This document shows, piece after piece, positions 16,740 through 26,952 of a DNA stretch of 64,000 bases. Each line of letters starts with the position of its first letter. Position 1 is the stretch's first letter. Where the stretch lies: positions 1 to 64,000 of the forward strand of contig JAUCSE010000013.1 in the NCBI GenBank assembly GCA_030445275.1, read 5' to 3'. Source of the stretch: Mucilaginibacter sp. Lineage in GTDB: Bacteria; Bacteroidota; Bacteroidia; Sphingobacteriales; Sphingobacteriaceae. The translations under genes and the position numbers were made by a program. The notes under the pieces were generated by a model. It was not told the DNA's origin, searched no databases, and was given only the letters and a program-made list of their open reading frames with translations.

Positions 16740-19709
16740 TTAAATAGCGACTACTGTTTTAGGCGAAAACCCAAAATGACGGGAAAAACTGGTGGAAAAG
16801 CTGGCTGGGCTACTGAAGCCAACCATGTAAGCCACCTCGGCAACTGTAGCGATACGGCGCTGAAGAAGGTCATGAGCATATTGAAGACGGACTATACGGA
16901 TCAGTTCGCCAGGCGACTGGCCAATAAGCGCCTTTAATTTGCGGTGCAGCTGAGTGCGGCTCAATCTTATGTCCCTGGCAAGCTGGTCTGCACTATACCC
17001 CTCTTCATCCAGATGGTTTTCTACAGCGCTTCGTACGCGTACTATAAAATCCCGCTCAATCGATGGCATCGACAGGGTATCATTGAACCATAGGTCGCTG
17101 CGGCTATAGTGTTCGCGCAATTGGTTACGCACGTTGATCAGGTTCTCGATCAAGGCAAATAGTTCGCGTTTATCAAAAGGTTTCCCGAGGTAGGCATCTG
17201 CCCCAGTTTCAATACCTTGTACCCTGCTGTCCATATCGGCTTTCGCAGTCAGAATAATGATGGGGATATGGCTGGTCTTTTCATCTTTTTTAAGTGTGGC
17301 ACTCACTTGGTACCCATCCACCCGGGGCATCATCAGATCGGTAATAATGAGATTGGGGATATGTTCAAGTGCTAAAGCTATTCCTGCATCACCGTCCGCG
17401 GCGTTCAGCACCCGGTATTTATCCGAAAGTGACTGATGCATAAAATCTCGGAGTTCTTGATGATCTTCTATGAGCAATACCAGGGGCTTCCCATCGCTGT
17501 CTGCAACCAGGTTATTGTTATCGCCAATGGATAAGTGCGCCCGGTGAGGCTCCATTTCCAATACAGGTTCATCAATGGCTTCGGTCGCCTGAAATGGCAT
17601 GCGGATATTAATTTCCGTAAACAAGCCTTCCGTACTTTCTGCCCTGATCTGGCCACCAATAAGTTCCACCAGTTCTTTGGCAACCGCCAGTCCAATACCC
17701 GTGCCTTCAGCTGAACGTGTATCAGAGGGATCGGTCTGATAGAATCGGCTAAAAATATAGGGTAGTTTTGACGCAGGGATGCCGCGCCCGGTATCCCTTA
17801 CTGTAATATTCAAAGCACTGCCGAGCGTTTCGGTATCATTTTGTATAAATACTTCTACCTGTCCATTATCGGTAAACTTTATGGCATTGGAGAGGATGTT
17901 GAGTATAATCTTATCCAGTTTGTCCCTGTCGCCAAGTACCCAAAGCTTATCCCAATCTGATGTGAAGTGCAGCGCAATCCCCTTTTGTACAACCAGTGAC
18001 TCGTACGAGTGCACATGCATTCTGATAAGAGCCACCATATCAAGCGGCGCCAGGTTAACTTCCATCAACCCGTTTTCCAGTTTACTCAGGTCAAGCAATT
18101 GATTGATTAGTTGGAGTAACCGTGTTGCATTACTGAGGATTAGTCGGGTGTATTTTGGAGCATCAGCACTGGCAGGGTTGGCCAATATTTCCTTAGCCGG
18201 GTTGATGATCAGCGTGAGCGGCGTTTTAAACTCATGAGTTATATTGGTAAAAAAGCGAGATTTAACAGCATCCATTTCCCGCAACTTATCGGCCTTTTCG
18301 CTGAGCTCTGCCGTACGTTGCTGCACAACTTCCTCAAGCCGTTTAGCCTCTGCCGCTATTGATTCTCTTTTCTCAGCTTCCTGTGCAAGCGTCAGGGCAG
18401 ATAACTTTTCTACCTCGGCCAGTCTGGCTGTCAGGTTTTGATTTGTGCGGGCAAAATCAAGCGCCAGATAAAGTGATAAGCAAAGTGGGAAAATCAGCCC
18501 TCCTATACTCATTACTAACACCCGCACAGAATTGAGCAGGTATGGCCACAGTTGGAATACATCTGTCCAGGCTAGAAAATATGTCAATATGACTGCCACT
18601 ACACCCGTAGCGATCAATAATGCTCCTTTTTGGCGTCTTTTGATCATCTGCAATGTAGACCAAAATCCGTCAATCGTAAAAAAAAGGAATATAATGGAAA
18701 AGTAATAGTTCCCTGATTCGACAGGAAAGAACAGATATTTTAAAATATAGAAAATAAGATAAACCATACTAACAGTGGTCAATGCCAATCTTCGCCAACG
18801 AGGTACGCGGCCGTAGTTTAAGATATGGAGCAATGTTACACCTGACCACATGAGCAATACTTTGCACTCACCAATAAGAAATTCTGCAAGAAATTGAACA
18901 AAAGGAAACCTTGTTTGATAAAATAAATAAACACCTACCCCTGTTATTCCTACCACCAATACAAAAAGCGCATAATACAAATTAAGCTTTTGTCTGGGAT
19001 AAAAAATAAACAGCAAGAAATGCAAAAGGCCCAATATAATCTCTGCCGCTGCACACATGGGCACAAAGCTAAAAAGTTGGCTGCTGCGTGCCATTTGTTT
19101 TGCCCGTGGTTCATAATCTCCTATCAAAACCTCGAAGCCCAGGAAGTTGGGATAGACACCAAAAAAATTGGAATAATGGATAGTGATCAGGTGGGAGTGA
19201 GTGTCATCGAACCACAGCGGAATGAGTTCCTTTGGGGCCCGTATGGCCTCCATCTCCCGTGCAGATTGGCCAACCTTTCCGTAACCGCCCACCGGTTTTC
19301 CGTCGACGAATATTTCAGAAGCCCCATCATGGTTGATACGCAAACACAATTTCTTGCCCACCAGGTCGGTATCAACCTTTAACCACAGACCAAACCAGCC
19401 AATGCCCTGCCACCCCGGCGGGGAATTCTGTTTTCCGAAAACAGTATTGTGCAACGTGTCCCAGCCCGCAGTGCTAATTAAAGATTGTTTTTCTTTAGGC
19501 AACTCTCCTGCATGAAAGCTCCAAAGAGATTTATGAACGGATATTTCATGCAAATTCCCAAAATCACGGCTACGTATTACCGCGGTGTCCTGCCCGTATG
19601 CCCAATTGACGGCGCACAACAATATGCAACACAAAAAAGCGCATAATACGGACTTGTTTGAAAACATATTCCTGGTATAGATAGAAAATCGATAATAAAC
19701 CCTTTTCAA
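16740..19709 (-). CDS. Hybrid sensor histidine kinase/response regulator with AraC output domain
   Basis: A one-protein two-component system of 989 residues. It has a signal peptide or first helix near residues 20-40, then a periplasmic jelly-roll sensor at about 45-200 of the 7TM-DISM type. Seven transmembrane helices span about 205-425, and a coiled coil 430-480. A HisKA domain follows with HEFKTP giving His492, then a HATPase domain (NAIKFTDNGQ, GTGIGLAVAKEL). The receiver domain has phospho-acceptor Asp791 in ITDLMMPRVDGY, and an AraC-type helix-turn-helix occupies 885-989. Such proteins usually control nearby genes. The MACPF-like operon lies immediately downstream on the same strand, 341 bases away. 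Whether it regulates the island is inference. The ~700 bases upstream are gene-free. Confidence 0.9.
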   Translation of the reverse strand: MKRVYYRFSIYTRNMFSNKSVLCAFLCCILLCAVNWAYGQDTAVIRSRDFGNLHEISVHKSLWSFHAGELPKEKQSLISTAGWDTLHNTVFGKQNSPPGWQGIGWFGLWLKVDTDLVGKKLCLRINHDGASEIFVDGKPVGGYGKVGQSAREMEAIRAPKELIPLWFDDTHSHLITIHYSNFFGVYPNFLGFEVLIGDYEPRAKQMARSSQLFSFVPMCAAAEIILGLLHFLLFIFYPRQKLNLYYALFVLVVGITGVGVYLFYQTRFPFVQFLAEFLIGECKVLLMWSGVTLLHILNYGRVPRWRRLALTTVSMVYLIFYILKYLFFPVESGNYYFSIIFLFFTIDGFWSTLQMIKRRQKGALLIATGVVAVILTYFLAWTDVFQLWPYLLNSVRVLVMSIGGLIFPLCLSLYLALDFARTNQNLTARLAEVEKLSALTLAQEAEKRESIAAEAKRLEEVVQQRTAELSEKADKLREMDAVKSRFFTNITHEFKTPLTLIINPAKEILANPASADAPKYTRLILSNATRLLQLINQLLDLSKLENGLMEVNLAPLDMVALIRMHVHSYESLVVQKGIALHFTSDWDKLWVLGDRDKLDKIILNILSNAIKFTDNGQVEVFIQNDTETLGSALNITVRDTGRGIPASKLPYIFSRFYQTDPSDTRSAEGTGIGLAVAKELVELIGGQIRAESTEGLFTEINIRMPFQATEAIDEPVLEMEPHRAHLSIGDNNNLVADSDGKPLVLLIEDHQELRDFMHQSLSDKYRVLNAADGDAGIALALEHIPNLIITDLMMPRVDGYQVSATLKKDEKTSHIPIIILTAKADMDSRVQGIETGADAYLGKPFDKRELFALIENLINVRNQLREHYSRSDLWFNDTLSMPSIERDFIVRVRSAVENHLDEEGYSADQLARDIRLSRTQLHRKLKALIGQSPGELIRIVRLQYAHDLLQRRIATVAEVAYMVGFSSPASFSTSFSRHFGFSPKTVVAI

Positions 19710-20416
19710 TCAAATTTAATACTTTAACGTTGACAATCAAATGCATCCTATTGTTGCATCAGTCATAGCTCCGGATATTAGAGCCTCATCCATAATTATA
19801 TCGATTAAAAGTGCCGAAACATATTAAGAAGATCAAACACACAAAAGTAAATCGCTTCACATTTATAGACTTAAGAATAAATAAGTTTAAAAAAATACAA
19901 TAGACTTAAAGCGATAGATTGGTTCGATGTTTCAGTGTCCGTAAACAGACTCGGCCCGAGCCGAAATATGCCTCTACTGGCTTTAAATACATATTTAAAA
20001 TTGGCTAAAAATTAAAAATGGCCTTAGCTGGCATGCTAAGGCCACTTGTGCTGAGGCCGGGCCAAAACCAGTGCCCCTCCGATTAACAGTTAGAAAGTTA
20101 TAGATAGCAATGAGGTAAGAAGATTTTCAAACTTCGATAAATTCGTTAATTATTTTTTGCATCTACATTTGCTTATATATCGGCCATAAAATTCAACCTA
20201 CTGCTGCTTCCTTCTACCTGGATTTTTTTGAACTCCACAGATATTTACTAGCAAAATATTAGATATTATCTTAATCATAATAACTTTTTGATACCTTTGT
20301 AATGTTATCGACAACGGTCGATATGTGTTTATTGAACGATTCGTTGAGTAGCCTAAAGACTGCTTTATAATGCATTGAATATAAAGGACTTACAAACGAT
20401 GTTCGATTCCCGCTCT
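19710..20416. other. Gene-free stretch upstream of the hybrid sensor kinase
   Basis: An AT-rich non-coding stretch. I see only the hairpin at 20020-20043 and no open frame with protein-like composition. Confidence 0.6.
20007..20043 (-). terminator. Stem-loop with T-runs on the minus strand
   Basis: Eight-base arms GGCCTTAG and CTAAGGCC around 8 bases. On the minus strand ATTTTTAATTTTT follows. It could end transcripts coming from the repeated element at 20.4-20.9 kb. Confidence 0.55.
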
Positions 20417-20762
20417 GAGTACTGCACGGGAAAGACGTAAGGAGTCACGTTCTTTCCCATTTCTAATTCATCTTAACTTATTGTTAATGTGGCAGATAAG
20501 ACAAAACACTTCATTCAACCTAGTGGTTCGATATTCATTTCCTTCAAATCTCAATTTTTCACGATATATCGAACCAATACGGAAGGATTTCGCGCTTAAA
20601 ACACTCAATTACCTGTTCCTAGTACAAATGGCTCATCGGGTTTGTTAATTATGACTAACCATTGTTACCGTCTTTTTTATTTTTTGGATGAAGTCTACCT
20701 AAAGCCGCCATACGCTTCAATTCAGGCAGAAAGGTGTTCGTTATTTCAACCATCAAGCTCAC
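20417..20762 (-). repeat. 345-bp repeated element, copy 1
   Basis: Nearly the same sequence occurs at 60322-60690, and its last ~100 bases at 45110-45222, always in the same orientation. One end has a hairpin made of GGGAAAGACGT and ACGTTCTTTCCC (20429-20460). The other end, on the minus strand, encodes a conserved peptide tail containing VEITNTFLPELKRMAALGRL followed by HPKNKK. Base changes between copies mostly preserve this peptide. Confidence 0.75.
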
Positions 20763-20966
20763 CTGGAGAGATACTAAGTTAGTCTCTCTCTTTTTGCTTT
20801 TAAAGCACCTATCGCTAAAAAAACTCTCACTTTCCTGTAAATACTTAAATAATTGCAGGTTTTTCGTATATATATCTTGAAAAGATGCCTTTAAAAATGC
20901 CTTTTGAGAATTTTCCAATGTGGTGTTCGATGATAACAAGAGGCTGCCCTTATGGGATTCGAACAC
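20655..20966 (-). CDS. Short ORF ending in the conserved tail of the repeated element
   Basis: 103 residues. The last ~35 (VSLMVEITNTFLPELKRMAA and on) are the peptide tail present in all three repeat copies. The first ~65 residues (FESHKGSLLLSSNTTLENSQ) lie outside the repeat and are unique here. I do not recognise the protein. It may be the remains of a longer mobile-element gene whose C-terminal end was copied to other sites, or a chance reading frame. There is no good start signal. Confidence 0.25.
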   Translation of the reverse strand: MFESHKGSLLLSSNTTLENSQKAFLKASFQDIYTKNLQLFKYLQESESFFSDRCFKSKKRETNLVSLQVSLMVEITNTFLPELKRMAALGRLHPKNKKDGNNG

Positions 20967-21447
20967 CGAAATTAAGGTTATAAAAAGGCGAATTTGACTT
21001 CATAAGCATTATTTTTCATTCCTATTGCAATCAAAACTTGTATCACATTGATTATCGTTCTTGCCTCGGGTTCCGTTGTCGCAGTACCCTTTTTTTCTCA
21101 AATGCTATAATTTCAGCGAGAATAAACGAGGTTTCTTTATCGGTTTCAGGAATTATACCATTATTAATCTGCGATTTCTTACTATAAAGAGTATCGTTTT
21201 GTAAATATTGACTTCGTACATTACCTGAAAATACCAATCTCTTTGACCCCTACTCACCAATTTGCAAATTCCTAATAATAGATTGGTTATCAGTAACAAA
21301 AGTGGTCAAATCAAAATTAGCGAAGAGGGGGCAATATACTATGGTTTATCCAGATCCTTCATTCTAAAGGTAAATGATGAGTATAAGTTTATTCTATAGG
21401 CAGATATCTTTCCCCCCACGATTGACAGGGAGCATTGTTTTTAATTT
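20967..21447. other. Gene-free stretch
   Basis: Only a 61-codon frame (21052-21237, minus) without protein-like features or a start signal. I see nothing else to support. Confidence 0.5.
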
Positions 21448-21478
21448 AAAAAAACTATCCCAGCTCTTCCCGGGATAG
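21448..21478 (-). terminator. Rho-independent terminator of the first SusCD operon
   Basis: CTATCCC and GGGATAG arms (21455-21478), followed on the minus strand by seven T (21454-21448), 80 bases after the end of the M16 remnant. Confidence 0.75.
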
Positions 21479-21558
21479 ACTCTCATTTAACTAACTATTT
21501 AACTTACTTATAAAGAACAAAAGAGTATTTTAAAGCTTTTATCGTATTAGCATATCCT

Positions 21559-21915
21559 CTATTTCGCTTCCGGTAATAGTACCAACCGGATATAATTAGC
21601 ACCGCTCAGGTATTTATTTGCGGCTTCCTTAATGTTTACCGGAGTTACTGATTTCATCACTTCATCTTCATGCAGCACTTGTTCCATATCCTCCTTGTTC
21701 TGAACCTGTCCGTTCAGATAGTTTAACCAGAATTTATTTGTTTTAAGCTGAATTTCTTTTGTGCGCCCGTTTTCGGCTTTGAACTTTTCTACATTTATCG
21801 CTTCCGGGCCATTGCCTTTTAGCTTATTGACCTCATCCAAAGCAGAAGCGATCAGTTTTTCTACGTTCTGGGGTGCGCAGCCAAAGGCAATAGTAAAACT
21901 GTACCGGCAAGTTTA
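21559..21915 (-). pseudogene. C-terminal remnant of an M16 (insulinase-type) zinc peptidase
   Basis: The frame reads YSFTIAFGCAPQNVEKLIAS, then ALDEVNKLKGNGPEAINVEK and KFWLNYLNGQVQNKEDMEQV, ending in NYIRLVLLPEAK. This is the standard last ~115 residues of pitrilysin/insulinase-type periplasmic peptidases (full length ~900). The catalytic HxxEH half is absent, and upstream of about 21915 the frame is lost in unrelated sequence. It is the last element of the SusCD-TlpA locus, where an intact M16 gene often stands in related genomes (remembered, not checked). Confidence 0.75.
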
Positions 21916-22030
21916 GTTGGCTGGCCATATCCTTCATGAACGTACCACAACACCATTAAGAAAACAACAAATATCTTCCTTAAATATTTCTGGCTTATTT
22001 GGTTAGGAAACATGATCACTAGTATGCTGA

Positions 22031-23155
22031 TTAGTTGGTTTTGGTTAATAACGATGCTAACACCTTGTCCAAATCTTCACCACGTAGATTTTTGGCAATG
22101 ATTTTCCCAGAAGGATCAATAAGGAAATTGGTAGGAACTGCGGTAATACTATACAACATGGGAGCCGTACCTTGAAATCCCTTCAATTCCGACACTTGAT
22201 CCCATGTTATGCCATCATCATTGATCGCTTTTATCCAATATTTTTTTCCTGCTGCTCGATCTACAGAAACGCCCAGAATAGCAAAATTTGGCCCCTTATA
22301 TTGTTCGTACAGTTTTTTTACATGCGGGTTATCGGCACGACAAGGCATGCACCAGCTTGCCCAGAAATCCAGCAGAACATATTTTCCTTTATAGTCGCTC
22401 AGTTTTACATTCTCGTCTTTCAAATTTTGAGCTGTAAAATCGGGAGCCTGGCACCCCAATGCCACGTCAAACAAGTGAGAATAGGCCTTTCCCGACACAG
22501 ATTCTCTTAGTTCCTTTGGGAACTTAGCAAAAAGCGACTTGGCCTTAACCAGGTTGAATGCCGGATCAACGGCTTTGGTTAGCAAATCCAGTCCCACCAA
22601 GGAATGAAGGTGCGCATTAATGAAAGCTTCCTGAGCCGGCTCCTGCCGGCTGGCTAGTTCGACATAGGCGGCTTTAAGTATAGGTCTAAAGTCGCGGATA
22701 ACGTCGGCTTCTCTTTGTGCTATTTTTAAAGCCTCCATTTCTATTTTAAAGGGTGTCAGCAGCTTCACCACTTCGCGGCAATCCACATTTAACTGTGTGC
22801 CGCCGATCATGGCATATTTCAAAGAGTCTGGCGTGTTGATCGTTATCGTTCCATTTTCAAGATAAACATCAATCTGATCCGAGCGGTTAGGCTCCTGGAT
22901 AAAACTGTATTTGACCGGACGAATGAATACAGTGGCTAGCACTGCGTAAGGAACTGTACCTTTGATGATGAATTTTCCACCTTTAATGATGCCTGTGTCT
23001 GAAACAGGTTTGCCGTCTATTTTGTAAAACACACAGGCGGAACCTGGCCCATCGATACCCTTGAAGGTCCCTTTAATGGTATAATTTTGTTGAGCCAGGG
23101 TAATGATTGGGAGAAAAGATAAAAGAAATAATAGATACTTTTTCATTTTAGTCAT
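22031..23155 (-). CDS. TlpA-like thiol-disulfide oxidoreductase with DUF4369-like N-terminal domain
   Basis: 374 residues. A signal peptide (KKYLLFLLSFLPIITLAQ) is followed by a beta-rich DUF4369-like domain (about 22-130, YTIKGTFKGIDGPGSACVFY), a helical linker, and a thioredoxin fold from about 230. The redox motif is WASWCMPCRAD, followed by AVPTNFLIDPSGKI with the cis-Pro. It should reduce or rearrange disulfides in the periplasm. It is the second of two tandem TlpA-like genes (about 100 bases apart) in the SusCD operon. The start at 23155 (TKMKKY) has an alternative two codons later. Confidence 0.88.
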   Translation of the reverse strand: MTKMKKYLLFLLSFLPIITLAQQNYTIKGTFKGIDGPGSACVFYKIDGKPVSDTGIIKGGKFIIKGTVPYAVLATVFIRPVKYSFIQEPNRSDQIDVYLENGTITINTPDSLKYAMIGGTQLNVDCREVVKLLTPFKIEMEALKIAQREADVIRDFRPILKAAYVELASRQEPAQEAFINAHLHSLVGLDLLTKAVDPAFNLVKAKSLFAKFPKELRESVSGKAYSHLFDVALGCQAPDFTAQNLKDENVKLSDYKGKYVLLDFWASWCMPCRADNPHVKKLYEQYKGPNFAILGVSVDRAAGKKYWIKAINDDGITWDQVSELKGFQGTAPMLYSITAVPTNFLIDPSGKIIAKNLRGEDLDKVLASLLTKTN

Positions 23156-23211
23156 ATAAATATTAGAATTGATAAACCGTTTTCGGGCACAACTTAAGTG
23201 GTGCCAATCTA

Positions 23212-23235
23212 CCAGGTGAGCAAAAGCTCACCTGG
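23212..23235 (-). other. Intergenic stem-loop between the tandem tlpA-like genes
   Basis: Perfect 10-base arms CCAGGTGAGC and GCTCACCTGG around AAAA, with no T-run on either strand. A likely mRNA processing or stability element within the operon. Confidence 0.6.
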
Positions 23236-23255
23236 TTCAAAGACTTGTGAGTGGT

Positions 23256-24380
23256 TTATGATTTTGGTAGCACTTCTGCCAGTTTAGCCGCTAAGGCCGC
23301 CCCCCTTAAATTTTTAGCGATAATTTTACCACTAGGATCAATTAAAATATTGCTTGGGATTTCAGAAACCATATATAAATGCGAAGCCGCATTATTATTG
23401 CCCTGTAAATCGGATAACTGCTCATACGGTAATCCATCTTTTTGAATTGCATCCAACCATTTTTGTCTTCCGTTTTCACCGCCATCTAAAGATATGCCCA
23501 GCACTGTGAAGTTTTTATCTTTATATTGATTATAAGCTTTAATAACATTCGGGTTTTCAGCGCGGCAAGGTGCGCACCAGCTTGCCCAAAAATCTAACAA
23601 CACATATTTCCCTTTAAACGATGAAAGTGATACCATTTCATCTTTCGTATTTTTCATCGAAAAGTCTGGTGCCATAGCACCAACATTCACATCTTTTGCC
23701 TTTTCAAAGGCTGTGCTGTATTTAACTGCTGCTCGAAGTGATCTGATTTCCGGGCTTAGTGAGTTAAAGAGCATTCGAGCTTTCGGTAGGTCTTTTATCG
23801 GATCAAAGGCCTGACGAATTAAATTAAGACTAACAACAGAGTTGGTATGACTTTTAATAAATGTGATCTGAAGCTTTTCTCTTTTGGCTGCCAGTACTTC
23901 ATATTTTTCTTTAATTTTTACCTGCAATTCATCGTTACCCTCTGCGTTTTTGTAGGCCGTGTTGAGCGCTGCTTCTTCCTTTTTCAAAGGCTCAGTAAAA
24001 GCCATTAATTCCTGCTGATCCGCGTTCAGCTTTGTTCCGCTAACCTTGGCATGAACAAGTGAATCAGGGGAGCTGATGTTGATCACTCCATTTTCCAGAT
24101 ATACACCGATCTGATCAGGCGAAACGCGGTTTTTTACATTTTGATTATTCTGAAAAAGCAACACAAATGCCTTCATCGGTTCAGAGGCAGTTCCTTTAAG
24201 CGTAAACTGATCGTTGACCACCGTGGTTGAATCAAACCGTAATCCGCCATTTTCCGAATAATAAACATAAGCATGAGCAGGGTATTGTAGGTTATGTAAC
24301 TTGGCTACAATTGTAAATTTTTGCTGCGCAAGCACACTAAGAGGTAATGCTGCAAATAGAAATAGGATACTCTTTTTCAT
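23256..24380 (-). CDS. TlpA-like thiol-disulfide oxidoreductase, paralogue
   Basis: 374 residues, the same length and layout as the gene downstream. It has a signal peptide (KKSILFLFAALPLSVLAQ), a DUF4369-like beta domain (KFTIVAKLHNLQYPAHAYVY), a Lys/Glu-rich helical middle, and a thioredoxin domain with WASWCAPCRAE and the cis-Pro region SEIPSNILIDPSGKI. It should be an exported thiol oxidoreductase. The two tandem copies are clearly related along their length but differ much in the N-terminal domain, which suggests different partners or substrates. Co-transcribed with SusCD genes upstream, after a 138-base gap from the PKD-like lipoprotein. Confidence 0.88.
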   Translation of the reverse strand: MKKSILFLFAALPLSVLAQQKFTIVAKLHNLQYPAHAYVYYSENGGLRFDSTTVVNDQFTLKGTASEPMKAFVLLFQNNQNVKNRVSPDQIGVYLENGVINISSPDSLVHAKVSGTKLNADQQELMAFTEPLKKEEAALNTAYKNAEGNDELQVKIKEKYEVLAAKREKLQITFIKSHTNSVVSLNLIRQAFDPIKDLPKARMLFNSLSPEIRSLRAAVKYSTAFEKAKDVNVGAMAPDFSMKNTKDEMVSLSSFKGKYVLLDFWASWCAPCRAENPNVIKAYNQYKDKNFTVLGISLDGGENGRQKWLDAIQKDGLPYEQLSDLQGNNNAASHLYMVSEIPSNILIDPSGKIIAKNLRGAALAAKLAEVLPKS

Positions 24381-24518
24381 TTTTTTGATTTTATAGATTA
24401 TTGATTAAAATTTATTGATATGATATTTAAATTTTGTGCTTGGGACAAGGCGCTGCCCACGCCGCCAGAAGCAGCTTAAAATGGATCGCCAATTGATTAG
24501 ATTATGTTTCTGTTTTTT

Positions 24519-26126
24519 TTAATAATACCTGTACATGGAATTAAAAAATGCGGTGGTGTTTGGAGTTGTATAAATTAATGACTTTACCTTGCCAATTCCT
24601 GTGAAAACCGTTCCGGTGGATACCAGCGTGTTGCCCAATACCGTAAATTGGTAAATTTTATAGGTGCCGTTAGTATAGGTAGCTACAACCAGGTTAGTGA
24701 AATTATAAGTTGCAGGCGTATCATACTGGCAATTAATAAATTTGATATAGGTAATCTCCTCGCCTACCGGAAAGCTGTACAGATTATTAACATATGTTTT
24801 CGTGTCAATACTGTAAGACCCAATCTTATTCGCATTAGTAAAATAAAGGATGGGATTGTTCTTATTCAGCGCATATAAACTGGCCGACGTCAAATCCGGA
24901 TACTTATTGGCTAACAGCGTATCTGCATAACGGATTGGGCTGTGGGCTCCATTGTACCGGATTGGGATAATCTCAGCAATGTTTAAGCCCAACAGCCACA
25001 TGTCACTGCTATTATCTTTTTTCAATAAAGCATATGCCCTGCCGTTGGTGGTTAAAAGTGTATCCAGCGAACCATCCATGTTTTCCATAAAAGCCATCTT
25101 TCCACCCATATTATTGGGCGAAATATTATATTGCTTACCACCCTGAGCACTGTTCAGATACACGTTTGGAAAATACGACACATCCGTCTGCTTATACCTA
25201 ACGGTAACAAATGATTCGTTTTTCTGATCAAAACCCATAACATATCCGGCATCAGTAGTTACCAGATGCGGCGATGTAGTAAAATAAGGAGAAAGCGCAT
25301 AATCGCCTACCCGTACCGGTAAAAAGCTATTGGATGCCGGGTTCATACCCTGAACGCTTCCATTGTTTACCAATACCATCAGGTTTGGATCTGATACGAG
25401 TGCCTGATAGTTACGGGTAGCTACCGGAGGAACCTCATAGAACAACTGGGTACTGCTGGCCAGCACCCTTTCATCTTTTACACGATACGCCAGCACCTCT
25501 TTGGTACTCATCGGCATCAGGCAACTATTATTGGTAACAAACAGGTTGTTTACCGGGTTTAGATAATTGTAAACAGAGGTAAAAGACAACGCAACCGGAC
25601 TTCCGCTTAATGGCTGCCCGAGTTTTGCGGTAATGATATTGGTCATTGTACTCGCCGCTTTTGATGATATTAGAAATGCATCCATATCCGTATTGCCGTC
25701 GGCTGTGGCTTTTAAAACGTACCAGCCGCGTTCATCCTTGCTTACAACATTCCATGAAAGAATGGTGGCTGCAGTAACGCCCGTTGCTACATTGGTCACT
25801 TCTTCTCTTAACTGGTATGTGCCCAAACTATCCATAACCATTGCAAATACCGGCTTTTGTGAAACCAGTTTGAGTGCCTGGCTAGAGTTAGCTGAGGTTA
25901 CGTATTTATACCATTTGTAAGTAAAACTGGCCGTTTGGCCGCCATAGTCGATATCGGGCGTTATCGTAACCGTATCACCAATACTTTTTTCAGTGATGGT
26001 AACTGCCCCTATGGTAATGTCTGGTAACCTATTGATGGATACCTTATCCTTTTTACAGCTGAAGGTTAAAGCCAACAACCCTGCCATGAATGGCAGAAAG
26101 AAAGTGTTATATTTTTGATTTAACAT
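24519..26126 (-). CDS. PKD-like surface lipoprotein of a SusCD locus
   Basis: 535 residues. The N-terminus (FFLPFMAGLLALTFSCKKDK) is a lipoprotein signal with the lipobox Cys in FSC. A PKD-like Ig fold follows (IGAVTITEKSIGDTVTITPD, FTYKWYKYVTS), and the rest is beta-strand repeats with alternating aromatic residues, like a beta-propeller (YAVLK, LLGLNIAEIIPI, YLYALNKNNPILYF type strands). Most likely a surface ligand-binding partner of the SusC/SusD pair. It sits 18 bases after the DUF4843-like gene. The binding ligand is unknown. Confidence 0.8.
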   Translation of the reverse strand: MLNQKYNTFFLPFMAGLLALTFSCKKDKVSINRLPDITIGAVTITEKSIGDTVTITPDIDYGGQTASFTYKWYKYVTSANSSQALKLVSQKPVFAMVMDSLGTYQLREEVTNVATGVTAATILSWNVVSKDERGWYVLKATADGNTDMDAFLISSKAASTMTNIITAKLGQPLSGSPVALSFTSVYNYLNPVNNLFVTNNSCLMPMSTKEVLAYRVKDERVLASSTQLFYEVPPVATRNYQALVSDPNLMVLVNNGSVQGMNPASNSFLPVRVGDYALSPYFTTSPHLVTTDAGYVMGFDQKNESFVTVRYKQTDVSYFPNVYLNSAQGGKQYNISPNNMGGKMAFMENMDGSLDTLLTTNGRAYALLKKDNSSDMWLLGLNIAEIIPIRYNGAHSPIRYADTLLANKYPDLTSASLYALNKNNPILYFTNANKIGSYSIDTKTYVNNLYSFPVGEEITYIKFINCQYDTPATYNFTNLVVATYTNGTYKIYQFTVLGNTLVSTGTVFTGIGKVKSLIYTTPNTTAFFNSMYRYY

Positions 26127-26144
26127 AATCTGAGTTTTGATGGT

Positions 26145-26930
26145 TTATAAAGGAGGGAATGTTACCGCGGATGTTGCCAAAGCCGGGTTCTCTCTAAGCT
26201 CGGTTTGCCCCGCCGCCAAACGCGCCGCGTTCAATGTTTTTAAAGCCTGGCTAAATTTAAATAGATAGTAAGCTTGCAAACTCGCATTAGTACCGATAGC
26301 GGTAATAAAGTCGGCATCCCAGCGCTGGCCAGATTGATCAATCATGAACTGATGTTTTACAGGGCCATATGTACCCAGCCAAAATGATGCGGTCCAGTTA
26401 GAGGGCTGGCTTAAACGATCAGATATGTAAACTATCCCTTCGGTATGTAATGCACTTCCTGGTAAAAAATCGTCAGAAGCAGTGATCTTAAAATGCAACT
26501 GATAGGTTGATGTTTTTAAAGAAGGATTTCTTATCGTAATGATAGGAACATACGCCTCAAATTTGCCGGCCTCCATTTTCCATAATAACTTAAGATTGGC
26601 ATTATCAAAAGGCACATAATGAGTACCGGCCACGGCATCGGGATAAGCCGGGATGGCTAATGTGTCGGCAAAAGCTTTGAAATTCATATAACTGGTTTTG
26701 CTGGGCACCGTACCAACCGCACGCACATGGAACAAAACCGTATCATATTTTATGGATGCGTCTTTATAAAAGTAGGTGGAATACTCGGTAGTTACTGCTT
26801 TAACATCATTGGTATAATAAAATTCGAGGTATTGCTTCCCTGAATACGTTGCTGGCGAATCTTTTTTGCAGGAACTCCACATAGGGATGCTCAATAACAG
26901 TATCCAGGTATATTTAAATATCTTTGTCAT
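26145..26930 (-). CDS. DUF4843-like surface lipoprotein
   Basis: 261 residues. The lipoprotein signal is YTWILLLSIPMWSSCKKDSP with the acylated Cys. The body starts KQYLEFYYTNDVKAVTTEYS, then DTVLFHVRAVGTVPS and AVAGTHYVPFDNANLKLLWK, which is the pattern of DUF4843/Calx-beta-like proteins found with SusC/SusD and PKD-like lipoproteins. The C-terminal part is helical (FLGTYGPVKHQFMIDQ). Role is inferred to be an accessory of the outer-membrane uptake complex. Tightly packed between susD-like (22 bases) and PKD-like (18 bases) genes. Confidence 0.82.
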   Translation of the reverse strand: MTKIFKYTWILLLSIPMWSSCKKDSPATYSGKQYLEFYYTNDVKAVTTEYSTYFYKDASIKYDTVLFHVRAVGTVPSKTSYMNFKAFADTLAIPAYPDAVAGTHYVPFDNANLKLLWKMEAGKFEAYVPIITIRNPSLKTSTYQLHFKITASDDFLPGSALHTEGIVYISDRLSQPSNWTASFWLGTYGPVKHQFMIDQSGQRWDADFITAIGTNASLQAYYLFKFSQALKTLNAARLAAGQTELRENPALATSAVTFPPL

Positions 26931-26952
26931 GTTTCAATTTCTAATAATTAAA

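Noticed and set aside
21052..21237. 61-codon minus-strand ORF
   Set aside because: No protein-like pattern, no start signal and surrounded by non-coding DNA.
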